Below, piece after piece: positions 41,984 to 48,887 of a DNA stretch of 48,887 nucleotides. Below the pieces are notes generated by a model that had not been told where the DNA came from, searched no databases, and saw only the letters and a list, made by a program, of their open reading frames with translations. Each line of letters starts with the position of its first letter. Positions within the stretch are counted from its first letter, which is position 1. The DNA comes from an uncultured Eubacteriales bacterium (GTDB taxonomy: Bacteria; Bacillota; Clostridia; Oscillospirales; Acutalibacteraceae). The position numbers and the translations under genes were made by a program. The stretch lies in NCBI GenBank assembly GCA_934456435.1, contig CAKSHH010000017.1, forward strand, positions 1 through 48,887, in the 5' to 3' direction.

Positions 41984-43846
41984 TTAAATCTTTTTTACTA
42001 TCTTTTCAACCATGCTCTCGCTGTCAAAGCCGTACTGCTTGATAAGTTCAGGAACCTTAGCCTGCTTAACGAAGCAATCCTCGACAGCCGTTATATCATA
42101 AGTTCCGCTGTATCCGTGCTGAAGAAGCTCGGCGGCAAACTTTTCGCCGATTCCGCCGCTTCTGACGCCCTCCTCAAAGAAGAAGATGTTTTTCGCGCCT
42201 GCCGCCTCCTTGACAGCTTCGGGATCAATCGGTTTAATTCTGTTAAGCTTCAGGACTTTCGCCTTGATGTTGTGCTTTAAAAGCTCCTTGACCGCCTTTG
42301 CGGCTTCAAAGAAAATTCTGCCGTAGGTGACAATAACCGTGTCGGCAAAGGCGTGGCCGTAAAGGTCATAGGTGCCGAACGACGGAGTGTAATCTTCGGG
42401 AATTTCCGCTTCGCCGCCGCGCGGATACCGCACGGCAACCACATCGCTGTCGCGGTAAAAGGCGTTGCCGAAGTCAATCTTCATTTCATCGTAGCTCGCC
42501 GGGGAATAGACCGTGACCCTCGGTATGCTTTGCAGAAATGCAACGTCGTAAAGTCCGTTGTGGGTTTCTCCGTCGTCGCCGACGAATCCTGCCCTGTCAA
42601 TCGCAAGCACCAGCTTCTGATCCTGCAAGGCACCGTCGTGCATTATCTCGTCATAGCACCGCTGCAGGAACGTCGAATACACCGCAAAGACGGGAAGCAT
42701 ACCGCCCTTGGCAAGTCCCGAAGCGAATGTTACCGCGTGTTCTTCAGCGATTCCGACGTCAAAGAAGCGGTCGGAATAGGTGTTGCTGAACTCCGTCAGA
42801 CCTGTTCCGAGCGACATTGCCGCCGTAATGAGCGTAATTCTCTTGTCCTTTTCCGCCATCTTGCACATCAGTTTGCCAAATTCGTTACAGAATGTGTCTC
42901 CGCCGGAATGGGGTTCGCCCGTATCGATATCGAACTCAGAAACGCCGTGGAAATGGCTTGGATCCTTCTCGGCAAGCTCATAGCCCTTACCCTTTACCGT
43001 GTTGACGTGGAGCAGAACCGGTGCTCCGAGCGTCTTAGCCGTTTCCAAAGCCTCGCACATAAGACTTATGTCGTGTCCGTCAATGGGTCCCATGTAACGG
43101 AAGCCCATTTTTTCAAAAATCGTGCTTTCATAGATGAGGTTTTTGACCGCGGTTTTGAACTCAAACAGTCCGCCTGCCATCTTGTGACCGATAAGCGGTA
43201 TTCTGTCAAGGAAACGCTCAAGGCGGGCCTTCATTCTGACGTATCTCTTTTTCGTGCGTATCCTCGTCAGATATTTTGCGACCGAACCGACATTTTTTGA
43301 AATGGACATCTCGTTGTCATTGAGAATAACAATGAGATTGGTTTTTGACCTGCCGGCATTGTTAAGCGCCTCGTAAACGAGTCCGCCCGTAAACGAACCG
43401 TCGCCGATAACCGCAACCGTATAATTATTGTTTTTCTTTATCTTGTTCGCCTGCGCGATTCCGTAAGCGGAGGAAACGGACGTTCCGCTGTGTCCGCTGT
43501 AAAATGTATCGTGCTCGCTCTCGTTCGGATGACAGAAGCCTGAGATACCGTCCTTCTGCCTGATCGTGTCAAAAACATCGTATCTGCCCGTCAAAAGCTT
43601 GTGGGTATATGCCTGATGACCGACATCCCAAACGATTCTGTCATTCGGAGAATCAAACATCAGGTGGATAGCGATTGTCAGCTCAACCGCGCCCAAATTG
43701 GACGCAAGGTGTCCGCCGTTTTTCGACACGGTTTCAATCAGTACAGAGCGTATCTCCTGCGCCAGATCTCCCCACTCGGAGGGGTCGATCTCCTTGAGAT
43801 CCTTTGGCGAATGTATTTTATTCAGATATTTAATTTCATTATTCAA
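41984..43846 (-). CDS. dxs: 1-deoxy-D-xylulose-5-phosphate synthase (TTG start)
   Basis: A 620-residue thiamine diphosphate-dependent enzyme. It condenses pyruvate and glyceraldehyde-3-P, the first step of the MEP isoprenoid pathway. Visible are SNLGAVELTIAIHLMFD (about 49-65), the GHQAYTHK His region (about 76-83), the ThDP motif GDGSFTGGLVYEALNNAG (about 148-165), PIDGHDI, the EEHAVTFASGLAKGG transketolase centre (about 361-375) and DRAGFVGDDGETHNGLYD (about 412-429). The start is TTG 43846 with a weak GAAG site; an ATG 5 nt downstream is out of frame. It lies 39 bp after ispA, making two isoprenoid genes adjacent. Confidence 0.97.
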   Translation of the reverse strand: MNNEIKYLNKIHSPKDLKEIDPSEWGDLAQEIRSVLIETVSKNGGHLASNLGAVELTIAIHLMFDSPNDRIVWDVGHQAYTHKLLTGRYDVFDTIRQKDGISGFCHPNESEHDTFYSGHSGTSVSSAYGIAQANKIKKNNNYTVAVIGDGSFTGGLVYEALNNAGRSKTNLIVILNDNEMSISKNVGSVAKYLTRIRTKKRYVRMKARLERFLDRIPLIGHKMAGGLFEFKTAVKNLIYESTIFEKMGFRYMGPIDGHDISLMCEALETAKTLGAPVLLHVNTVKGKGYELAEKDPSHFHGVSEFDIDTGEPHSGGDTFCNEFGKLMCKMAEKDKRITLITAAMSLGTGLTEFSNTYSDRFFDVGIAEEHAVTFASGLAKGGMLPVFAVYSTFLQRCYDEIMHDGALQDQKLVLAIDRAGFVGDDGETHNGLYDVAFLQSIPRVTVYSPASYDEMKIDFGNAFYRDSDVVAVRYPRGGEAEIPEDYTPSFGTYDLYGHAFADTVIVTYGRIFFEAAKAVKELLKHNIKAKVLKLNRIKPIDPEAVKEAAGAKNIFFFEEGVRSGGIGEKFAAELLQHGYSGTYDITAVEDCFVKQAKVPELIKQYGFDSESMVEKIVKKI

Positions 43847-43872
43847 GATTCTTCACATCCGTGCCACAGTTT

Positions 43873-43889
43873 GTGCGGTATAGCCTTAA
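43873..43889. repeat. Dispersed repeat word at the ispA stop
   Basis: TGTGCGGTATAGCCTTA is identical to the right arm of the repeat at 17571-17613. As there, it supplies the stop codon of the adjoining gene. Confidence 0.5.
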
Positions 43890-44731
43890 TTTTTTCTCTT
43901 CTCCATTTTATCGGCAAAATCCGAAAGGAAATCGGCGTTGCCGTCAAATGCTTTAAGCGCGTCCTTTGCCTTTTGCGTCAGCTCGGAAACGATCTGCTCC
44001 GAACGCTCGATTCCGAGCAGGGAGACATAAGTACACTTCTCGTTTTCATCGTCGCTTCCGACCGGCTTTCCGAGAGTTGCCGTGTCGCTCGTAACGTCGA
44101 GTATATCGTCAACGATCTGGAACGAAACGCCGATACAGCGTGCATATTCCTCAGCCGCAGGAATCATATCCTTTCTTCCGGCGGCTATACAGCCCATAAC
44201 GCACGCCGCGCGGATAAGCTCGCCCGTCTTGAGTGCGTCGGTTTTTTCGATCTCTTCAATGCCGACCTTTTGGCCCTCATTCTGAAGATCCATGACCTGA
44301 CCGCCGACCATTCCCGACCAGCCTGCCGCTTCGGAAAGTACGGCAACGGCGTCAATAACCCTGTCCGCAGGAAGCTTTGCCTTGATTGCTGTCCCGAACG
44401 CAAGGGTCAGCAGCGCGTCGCCGGCAAGAAGAGCGTATTCATAGCCGAACGCAATGTGGCACGACGGCTTGCCGCGGCGGAAATCGTCGTTGTCCATACA
44501 CGGCAGATCGTCGTGTATGAGCGAATAAGTATGTATCATTTCGAGCGCACAGGCAAGAGGCAGAGCACTTTCGGCGTCACCTCCGCAGGCCTCACAGAAC
44601 GCGAGGACAAGTTCGGGGCGTATCCTTTTGCCGCCGTTCTCGACGCTGTAACGCATAGCTCTGCTGACAACGTCGTCGCTTTCGGGCATATAACCCTCCA
44701 AAGCTTTATTTATCATTTCAATATGACTCAT
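43886..44731 (-). CDS. ispA: Polyprenyl (farnesyl/geranyl) diphosphate synthase
   Basis: A 281-residue trans-prenyltransferase. The first Asp-rich motif is LIHDDLPCMDNDDFRRGKP (about 76-94), and the second is FQIVDDILDVTSD (about 212-224). The GKRIRP and HTYSLIHDD segments and the KTGELI motif are family-typical. It should make farnesyl or geranyl diphosphate for longer prenyl chains; the product length cannot be told from the sequence. ATG 44731 follows AAGGA. It precedes dxs and follows the 440-bp repeat-bearing gap. Confidence 0.95.
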   Translation of the reverse strand: MSHIEMINKALEGYMPESDDVVSRAMRYSVENGGKRIRPELVLAFCEACGGDAESALPLACALEMIHTYSLIHDDLPCMDNDDFRRGKPSCHIAFGYEYALLAGDALLTLAFGTAIKAKLPADRVIDAVAVLSEAAGWSGMVGGQVMDLQNEGQKVGIEEIEKTDALKTGELIRAACVMGCIAAGRKDMIPAAEEYARCIGVSFQIVDDILDVTSDTATLGKPVGSDDENEKCTYVSLLGIERSEQIVSELTQKAKDALKAFDGNADFLSDFADKMEKRKN

Positions 44732-44809
44732 ATAATCATTCCTTTGAAACTAAATATGTATCATTTGTATGGTGACCATGAATTTTTGCTGACCTTTCCT
44801 TGATTCCCC

Positions 44810-45055
44810 TGCAGGCAATGTCATTAACTTAAGGCTTCTTTCTTTTAAAGTTGAAGCCGTTTTCGTAAAGCCTTGCCTCCATCTGATGAGGGAGGTTAGA
44901 TAGGTTTCATCAAACTTTTAAGCAAAACCCCTCAGTCGGTTGCGCCGACAGCTCCCCTGCAAGGGAGCCTATACGGTTTCTGCTGACTTAATGCCGCCCC
45001 TTTAGGGAAGGTGGGTTCGGCGTTCCGCCGAAGCCGGAGGGGTTAAATTAAATTT
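44810..45055. repeat. Composite palindromic repeat island between xseB and ispA
   Basis: The 44732-45171 gap has no gene. It carries nested hairpins: GTCGGTTGCGCCGAC (44936-44950), CTCCCCTGCAAGGGAG (44953-44968), GGCGTTCCGCC (45018-45028) and a surrounding CCCCTCAGTCGG...CGGAGGGG pairing. This CCCTCAGTCGG-type arrangement resembles intergenic repeats common in gut Ruminococcaceae genomes. A separate inverted repeat AGATTGTAG/CTACAATCT (about 45092-45100 and 45158-45166) lies nearer xseB. The island splits the operon, so ispA-recN may need their own promoter. Confidence 0.65.
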
Positions 45056-45171
45056 CAAAAAAAACCCTCAGTCAAGATAGACTTTAGATATGAGATTGTA
45101 GATGTTAGATGCAAACGAATCAAGAGACAAGATCTATCGTAACCAATGTCTGCCGCCTACAATCTATCCCG

Positions 45172-45369
45172 TCAGCCCTCCTGCTTTTCGGAAAGCTCGG
45201 TGATTTTCAGCTTTGCTTTTTCAAGGCTCGTGTTGCAGAACGAAGCGAGCTTCGTGCTCTCTTCAAAGAGCTTTATAGATTCGTCAAGCGGCAGGCTTCC
45301 GTCGTCAAGCTTTGCGACGATCTCCTCCAGCCTTGCCATCGCCTGTTCGTATGTCATTTTTGCCGCCAT
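45172..45369 (-). CDS. xseB: Exodeoxyribonuclease VII small subunit
   Basis: A 65-residue helical protein with the family pattern TYEQAMARLEEIVAKLDDGSLPLDES (split), then IKLFEEGxxL-type FEESTKLASFCNTSLEKAKLKI. It forms exonuclease VII with XseA, degrading single-stranded DNA from both ends. ATG 45369 directly abuts the xseA stop and uses a GAGGTGC site in the xseA end, so the two are coupled. Confidence 0.95.
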   Translation of the reverse strand: MAAKMTYEQAMARLEEIVAKLDDGSLPLDESIKLFEESTKLASFCNTSLEKAKLKITELSEKQEG

Positions 45370-46560
45370 TTAAAGCACCTCGCAGTTTCTTTCTCCGTCG
45401 GCAAATCCGACGGTCACGGTGTCGCCGCGCTTCAGCATTTCGGAGCTCGTGACGACCTTTTTATCTTTGGTAACAATCGAATATCCCCTTGCCATGACCT
45501 TGAGCGGGCTGAGGGCATCAAGCCGCGCCGCCGCCGCGGAAAATCTTGCGTTTTCCGTGTCGAGCTTCCGCCGGATACTCAAAAGCGCACTTGTCATATA
45601 GCCGTCAACCAACTGGAGACGCTGGTCTATCAGCATAACGGGACTTCTGTATTCAAGTCTTTCCTTTATAATATCAAGCCTGTTTTTCTCGTCGGCGATT
45701 CTCTGCAAAAGCATCGCCTCACATTCGTAGGTGACGGTCTGAATAAACGCGATATCCTCACGAATGTCGGGAACGGCAAGCTCGGCCGCCGCCGAGGGAG
45801 TCGGAGCGCGCAGATCCGACACGAAATCGCAGATCGTGAAATCCGTCTCATGACCGACCGCTGAAATAATCGGCACACGGCTGTTAAAAACCGCCCTGGC
45901 AACGCTCTCTTCGTTGAACGCCCACAAATCCTCAAGCGAGCCGCCACCGCGTCCGACAATCAGAACATCGGCATAGTCGCCCGAATTGAACTGTTCAATC
46001 GCATCGACGATCTGCGGAGCCGCCGCCGCGCCCTGAACCTGAACCGGGGCGAGAATGATCTCCGCCAGCGGATATCGGCGTGAAATAACGTTCCTGATAT
46101 CCTGAATGACCGCGCCCGTCGCAGATGTCACAACGCCTATGCGCGTACAGCGGTGCGGAATCGGCCTTTTATAACATTCGTCAAACAGTCCCTCCTGCGC
46201 CAGCTTGTTTTTGAGCTGTTCAAAAGCAAGGTTAAGCGCACCAAGACCGTCGGGCTGCATATCGTCGATATAAAGCTGATACTGACCGTCGCGCTCAAAA
46301 ACGGAAACACGGCCTCTGACGATCACTCTCATTCCGTTTTCGGGCATAAATTTCAGACGTCTGTTTGACGAAGCAAACATAACCGCCTTGACGGCGCAGT
46401 TTTCGTCCTTGAGGGTCAGGTAAAAATGACCCGTTCGGTAGTGGTTTGTGAAGTTGGATATTTCACCCACCACATAAAGACTTCTCAGCAGCATATCGCC
46501 GTCGATTATCGACTTTATATAAGTATTGAGCTGTGTTACGCTCAGTATCGTTGATTTCAT
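45370..46560 (-). CDS. xseA: Exodeoxyribonuclease VII large subunit
   Basis: A 396-residue protein. An N-terminal OB fold (about 5-100; VVGEISNFTNHYRTGHFYLTLKDE) binds single-stranded DNA. The catalytic domain has IGVVTSATGAVIQDI (about 137-151), RRYPLAEIILAPVQVQG, ADVLIVGRGGGSLEDLWAFNEE (about 198-219, split) and ISAVGHETDFTICDFVSDLRAPTPSAAAEL (about 232-261, split). The C-terminus is coiled coil ending RGYSIV. ATG 46560 overlaps the preceding gene's TGA (ATGA). Confidence 0.97.
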   Translation of the reverse strand: MKSTILSVTQLNTYIKSIIDGDMLLRSLYVVGEISNFTNHYRTGHFYLTLKDENCAVKAVMFASSNRRLKFMPENGMRVIVRGRVSVFERDGQYQLYIDDMQPDGLGALNLAFEQLKNKLAQEGLFDECYKRPIPHRCTRIGVVTSATGAVIQDIRNVISRRYPLAEIILAPVQVQGAAAAPQIVDAIEQFNSGDYADVLIVGRGGGSLEDLWAFNEESVARAVFNSRVPIISAVGHETDFTICDFVSDLRAPTPSAAAELAVPDIREDIAFIQTVTYECEAMLLQRIADEKNRLDIIKERLEYRSPVMLIDQRLQLVDGYMTSALLSIRRKLDTENARFSAAAARLDALSPLKVMARGYSIVTKDKKVVTSSEMLKRGDTVTVGFADGERNCEVL

Positions 46561-47480
46561 TCAAGTGACCTCTTGTGTGTGAGCAGGGCAATACCTGCGG
46601 CATTGTCCGCCGAAAATTCAGGCTCGGCAAAGCCTGCGCCGAGTGTTCTTTCAAACTCGTTTCTGATAATGCTGTTCGACATAACTCCGCCCGAAAAAAT
46701 CATCGGCAGATCGCCGTACTTTTCCTTGGCAAAAACCGCAATTTTATACAGAGCCGTCATTATATAATCAAGGCAGTAACGGCATATATCCTCAGGCTTT
46801 TCGCCCTTTTCAAACATTGCCCTGCACTTGTTCTCCACGCCCGAAAGACAGCAGTTGCCGTCTTTCAGCTTTATGTTGATTTTATATTTTTTATCACTCT
46901 TTTGTGCAAGCTCGTCAACGTATTTTCCCGCAGGAAACGGGTAGCCGAGCATAACGCCGACGCGGTCAACCGCCTGCCCTGCCTTGAGATCGAGCGATGT
47001 CGCTATAAGCTGTGCGTCAAGCTCCCCCTTGACAAGAAGAGCCTGAGTTGTTCCGCCCGAAACGTGAAAGGCAAGAAAATCCCTGCCGTAAAGCTCACGT
47101 CTGCCCGACGAATAAAGAGCCGCCATAATATGACCCTGCTGGTGCGAGAACCTGAAAAGAGGCTTGCCGGTCACCGCCGCTATCGACTCGGCGGCGCACA
47201 CTCCCGTTAAAAAGCACGGCATATATGAGCCCGGCGCTCTGACAGGCGCATCCGACACGCCGACTGCGGATATCTCGCCGTCGAATCCGTCAAAAAGCTC
47301 CCTCATCAGCTCCGGGAGCTGCACCGTATGGTGAAACACCGCGTCACTCTGGCGCAGTCCGAGCTCGCCCTCTTTAACGGGCAAAAGCTTTTTTCGGTGA
47401 ATCACGGTGTCCGTGCCGCTGTCATAAATCGCGCAGGAGGTTGTGTAGTTGCTTGTGTCAATTCCTAAGAAGTAAGGCAT
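46557..47480 (-). CDS. TsaD/Kae1-like (M22) ASKHA protein
   Basis: A 307-residue protein with an ATPase fold like TsaD. Visible are GIDTSNYTTSCAIYD (about 6-20, phosphate-1), a metal-site HQQGH (about 106-110), FHVSGGTTQALLV (about 132-144) and IFSGGVMSNSIIR (phosphate-2 region, about 262-274). True TsaD is about 340 residues and makes the t6A modification; this divergent clostridial paralogue sits in the nusB-xseA operon and its role is unproven. ATG 47480 (MPYFLGIDTSN) follows AGAGG at 5-6 nt. It begins 1 bp after the nusB stop, and its TGA overlaps xseA. Confidence 0.88.
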   Translation of the reverse strand: MPYFLGIDTSNYTTSCAIYDSGTDTVIHRKKLLPVKEGELGLRQSDAVFHHTVQLPELMRELFDGFDGEISAVGVSDAPVRAPGSYMPCFLTGVCAAESIAAVTGKPLFRFSHQQGHIMAALYSSGRRELYGRDFLAFHVSGGTTQALLVKGELDAQLIATSLDLKAGQAVDRVGVMLGYPFPAGKYVDELAQKSDKKYKINIKLKDGNCCLSGVENKCRAMFEKGEKPEDICRYCLDYIMTALYKIAVFAKEKYGDLPMIFSGGVMSNSIIRNEFERTLGAGFAEPEFSADNAAGIALLTHKRSLE

Positions 47481-47481
47481 T

Positions 47482-47898
47482 TCAATCCTCTTTTTCTCTT
47501 GCAATCGCGCCGAGAATACCGTTTATAAAGCCCTTGTCCTCGTCCGAGCCGTAAACCTTGCATATCTCGACCGCCTCGTTGATGGATACTCCGACGGGAA
47601 CCTTGTCAAAATACTTCATCTCGCACACAGCCATTCTCAAAAGAGCAAGGCTTACCTTTGAAATTCTCGATTTGCTCCAGCCCTTGAGATTTTTCTCAAT
47701 GACGGCGTCTATCTCGTCGATATGCTCCTCTGCCTTTCTTACAATGTCGGCAGTCATCTTATTCTTTTCAATAACTTCGGTCTCAATCGCAATGTTGAGA
47801 ATCTCGTCAATAGTGAGTTCCGAGTTGAACGACTTTTCAAAAAGTATGATAAAAGCCTGTTCTCTCGATTTACGTTTACCCGCAGAAGCTGAACCCAT
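47482..47898 (-). CDS. nusB: Transcription antitermination factor NusB
   Basis: A 138-residue all-helical RNA-binding protein that joins NusE/S10 at boxA in rRNA leaders. Visible are KRKSREQAFIILFEKSF (about 8-24), KGWSKSRISKVSLALLRMAVCEM (about 74-96) and VGVSINEAVEICKVYGSDEDKGFINGIL (about 103-130, both split). ATG 47898 follows GGAAAGGA. The 42 in-frame upstream codons cross the promoter region and are rejected. It is the first gene of the long minus-strand block. Confidence 0.95.
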   Translation of the reverse strand: MGSASAGKRKSREQAFIILFEKSFNSELTIDEILNIAIETEVIEKNKMTADIVRKAEEHIDEIDAVIEKNLKGWSKSRISKVSLALLRMAVCEMKYFDKVPVGVSINEAVEICKVYGSDEDKGFINGILGAIAREKED

Positions 47899-47944
47899 TG
47901 TTTTCCGTCCTTTCCGGTTGCTTTGACTTTGGAAGCCAAAAATT

Positions 47945-48057
47945 CCCTCTGTATATATACAGAGGGTCAGTACGTCAATATATCGCTGTAAAGGTGCACC
48001 GAATTGTATATATACACTATTCAATGCATATTATATCATACTTTTTTGAAATCTCAA
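47945..48057 (-). promoter_or_regulatory. Two promoters and two palindromes upstream of nusB
   Basis: Distal promoter: TTGAGA (48057-48052), 16 bp, TATAAT (48035-48030). Proximal promoter: TTGACG (47978-47973), 17 bp, TATACA (47955-47950). The proximal -10 lies inside a perfect 22-bp palindrome at 47945-47966 with half-site CCCTCTGTATA. A second palindrome, TGTATATATACA (48005-48016), lies 14-25 bp downstream of the distal -10 and shares the 12-bp core of the first. Their placement suggests a repressor that controls both promoters; its identity is unknown. Confidence 0.7.
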
Positions 48058-48084
48058 CTGTTTTTTGAATTTTTATTAAATATT

Positions 48085-48552
48085 TTAAAATACAGGAATT
48101 TCACCGTCATAGTTTTTCGACTTTTCCAACAGAGGCCCTTTGGCGCCCATTGTGAAAGCAATATCACTGCTGCGAATAGAAAGCAGCTTCATTCCGGGTT
48201 TGATATCCAAAAATCCCATCATTTCTTTTATCAGAATGATTTTTCCCGTCTCCGAAATTTTCGTCCAGCAATATGAACGTCCCTTGTATTTGATAAACTC
48301 ACCCTGTTTTGAAGTATAATTAAGCAGCCGCGGAACATCGTCAAGAATATGTCCGAGCTTTGACGGGTGCAGGAGCCTCTTTCGCGTTACGCAGAAGCCA
48401 CCGCTTACTTTGCTCCCGGTAAATAAATATACTTTACCCTCCTCTGCTATTCGATATTCATTCACGGCCTGTTCGGGGATCTGTATCGCTCCGTCAGGGT
48501 AAATCAATGATTTTCCGAATATAAATTTTCCGCCTTTGTTCATTTGCGGCAT
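48085..48552 (-). CDS. AbrB/SpoVT-like double-domain protein
   Basis: A 155-residue cytoplasmic protein. ATG 48552 (MPQMNKGGKF) is chosen since AGAGG lies 8 nt upstream; the longer GTG form overlaps that site. Two segments resemble swapped-hairpin AbrB DNA-binding units: FIFGKSLIYPDGAIQIPEQAVNEYRI (about 10-35) and ISETGKIILIKEMMGFLDIKPGMKLLSIR (about 102-130), separated by a basic middle region (CVTRKRLLHPSK). The DNA-binding role is inference from weak similarity. It lies divergently placed relative to no gene; the next upstream features are tRNA-Ser genes on the same strand. Confidence 0.65.
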   Translation of the reverse strand: MPQMNKGGKFIFGKSLIYPDGAIQIPEQAVNEYRIAEEGKVYLFTGSKVSGGFCVTRKRLLHPSKLGHILDDVPRLLNYTSKQGEFIKYKGRSYCWTKISETGKIILIKEMMGFLDIKPGMKLLSIRSSDIAFTMGAKGPLLEKSKNYDGEIPVF

Positions 48553-48614
48553 ATCAAGCACCTCTTCAAATTACAATTCATCAAATCCGTTTAACTCAAA
48601 CCTGTAAAAATACG

Positions 48615-48650
48615 AAAAAGAACCACTGTAATTCATCAAAATCACAGTGG
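48615..48650 (-). terminator. Terminator after tRNA-Ser(GCU)
   Basis: The stem CCACTGT (48623-48629) / ACAGTGG (48644-48650) is followed on the minus strand by TTCTTTTTC (48622-48614). It lies 7 bp past the tRNA CCA end. Confidence 0.8.
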
Positions 48651-48656
48651 CCCTTT

Positions 48657-48747
48657 TGGCGGAGAAGGGGAGACTCGAACTCCCGCGCCGGTTACCCGAC
48701 CTACGCCCTTAGCAGGGGCGCCTCGTCACCAACTTGAGTACTTCTCC
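48657..48747 (-). tRNA. tRNA-Ser (GCU anticodon)
   Basis: A 91-nt class II tRNA. The acceptor stem GGAGAAG/CTTCTCC is followed by discriminator G and an encoded CCA (48659-48657). The anticodon arm is CGCCC-CTGCTAA-GGGCG with anticodon GCT, reading AGC/AGU. The long variable arm (TCGGGTAACCGGC) marks serine identity, and the T arm is GGGAG-TTCGAGT-CTCCC. Confidence 0.95.
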
Positions 48748-48810
48748 ATTGGTAACAAAACCTTAAATATTTTATTGTTGCAAGACTTCCGAAAAGGAAG
48801 TCCTGCAAGG

Positions 48811-48887
48811 TGGCGGAGAGAGTGGGATTCGAACCCACGGTACGTTGCCGTACGACGGTTTTCAAGACCGTTCCGTTATAACCACTT
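48811..48887 (-). tRNA. tRNA-Ser (UGA anticodon), 5' end cut by window edge
   Basis: The minus strand shows D-arm remnant AAGTGGTTATAA, anticodon arm ACGGT-CTTGAAA-ACCGT (anticodon TGA), a long variable arm (CGTACGGCAACGTACC), T arm GTGGG-TTCGAAT-CCCAC, 3' acceptor TCTCTCC, discriminator G and encoded CCA (48813-48811). The 5' acceptor strand lies beyond 48887. It is upstream of, and in tandem with, tRNA-Ser(GCU). A small hairpin (GGACTTCC/GGAAGTC) separates the two. Confidence 0.93.

Noticed and set aside
42353..43300. 315-codon plus-strand frame opposite dxs
   Set aside because: It covers the catalytic core of dxs on the other strand and has no start signal.
43601..44803. 400-codon plus-strand frame opposite ispA and the start of dxs
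   Set aside because: It is antisense to two genes with clear conserved motifs, has no ribosome binding site or recognisable domain, and its composition is typical of complementary-strand shadows.
44810..45166. CRISPR array or IS element in the xseB-ispA gap
   Set aside because: The palindromes differ from one another and have no regular spacing or unique spacers, and there is no transposase frame.
47899..48024. Upstream extension of nusB
   Set aside because: The region contains a promoter and two palindromes, and NusB family length fits the ATG at 47898.

Overview
The window looks like chromosomal DNA from a spore-forming, anaerobic Clostridia member of the Bacillota, probably Ruminococcaceae/Oscillospiraceae-like. 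The evidence is strong AGGAGG-type ribosome binding sites with some GTG/TTG starts, a tyrosyl T-box, a cotJABC spore-coat operon, a D-allose-type sugar ABC operon and the clostridial nusB-xseAB-ispA-dxs-tlyA-nadK-argR-recN block. Mobile DNA is limited to small dispersed palindromic repeats and one compact phage-derived cassette. No integrase, transposase, CRISPR array or rRNA was seen. The species assignment is inference.

Layout. 1-6041 (minus) is the N-terminal 2,013 codons of a giant secreted surface protein with four InlB-type repeats; its C-terminus lies outside the window. 6635-8726 (minus) is a T-box-controlled tyrS followed by a small membrane protein, divergent from trmB. 9510-13978 holds a degenerate double-P-loop protein, a stand-alone birA, a coiled-coil protein with a histone-like tail, mscL with a zinc ribbon, and uxaC. 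13987-17500 is the most unusual locus: a five-gene translationally coupled cassette encoding a sigma-region-4/XRE fusion regulator, a small helical protein, a phage-tail-type protein with an M14-like domain, an XhlA-like protein and an SPP1-type holin. It has no capsid, integrase or recognisable endolysin. 17608-20118 is an HD hydrolase and a secreted lipase-like protein.

20255-27306 (minus) is a complete D-allose catabolic operon: a LacI-family regulator, then ABC ATPase, permease, allulose-6-P 3-epimerase, ROK kinase, binding lipoprotein and RpiB. Two matching LacI-type operators are visible. In this model the transporter imports allose, the kinase phosphorylates it, RpiB-type isomerisation gives allulose-6-P, and AlsE epimerises that to fructose-6-P. 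27578-32776 has a DUF1015 protein, a small XRE regulator, pncB and cotJABC, interspersed with three copies of a hairpin repeat. 32799-37970 carries a MacA/FtsX-like export pair without an adjacent ATPase, and three secreted proteins or lipoproteins of unknown role.

38061-47898 (minus) is the housekeeping block recN-argR-nadK-tlyA-dxs-ispA-xseB-xseA-(TsaD-like)-nusB. Its promoter region carries two palindromes sharing a 12-bp core. The window ends with an AbrB-like protein and two tRNA-Ser genes, GCU complete and UGA cut by the window edge.
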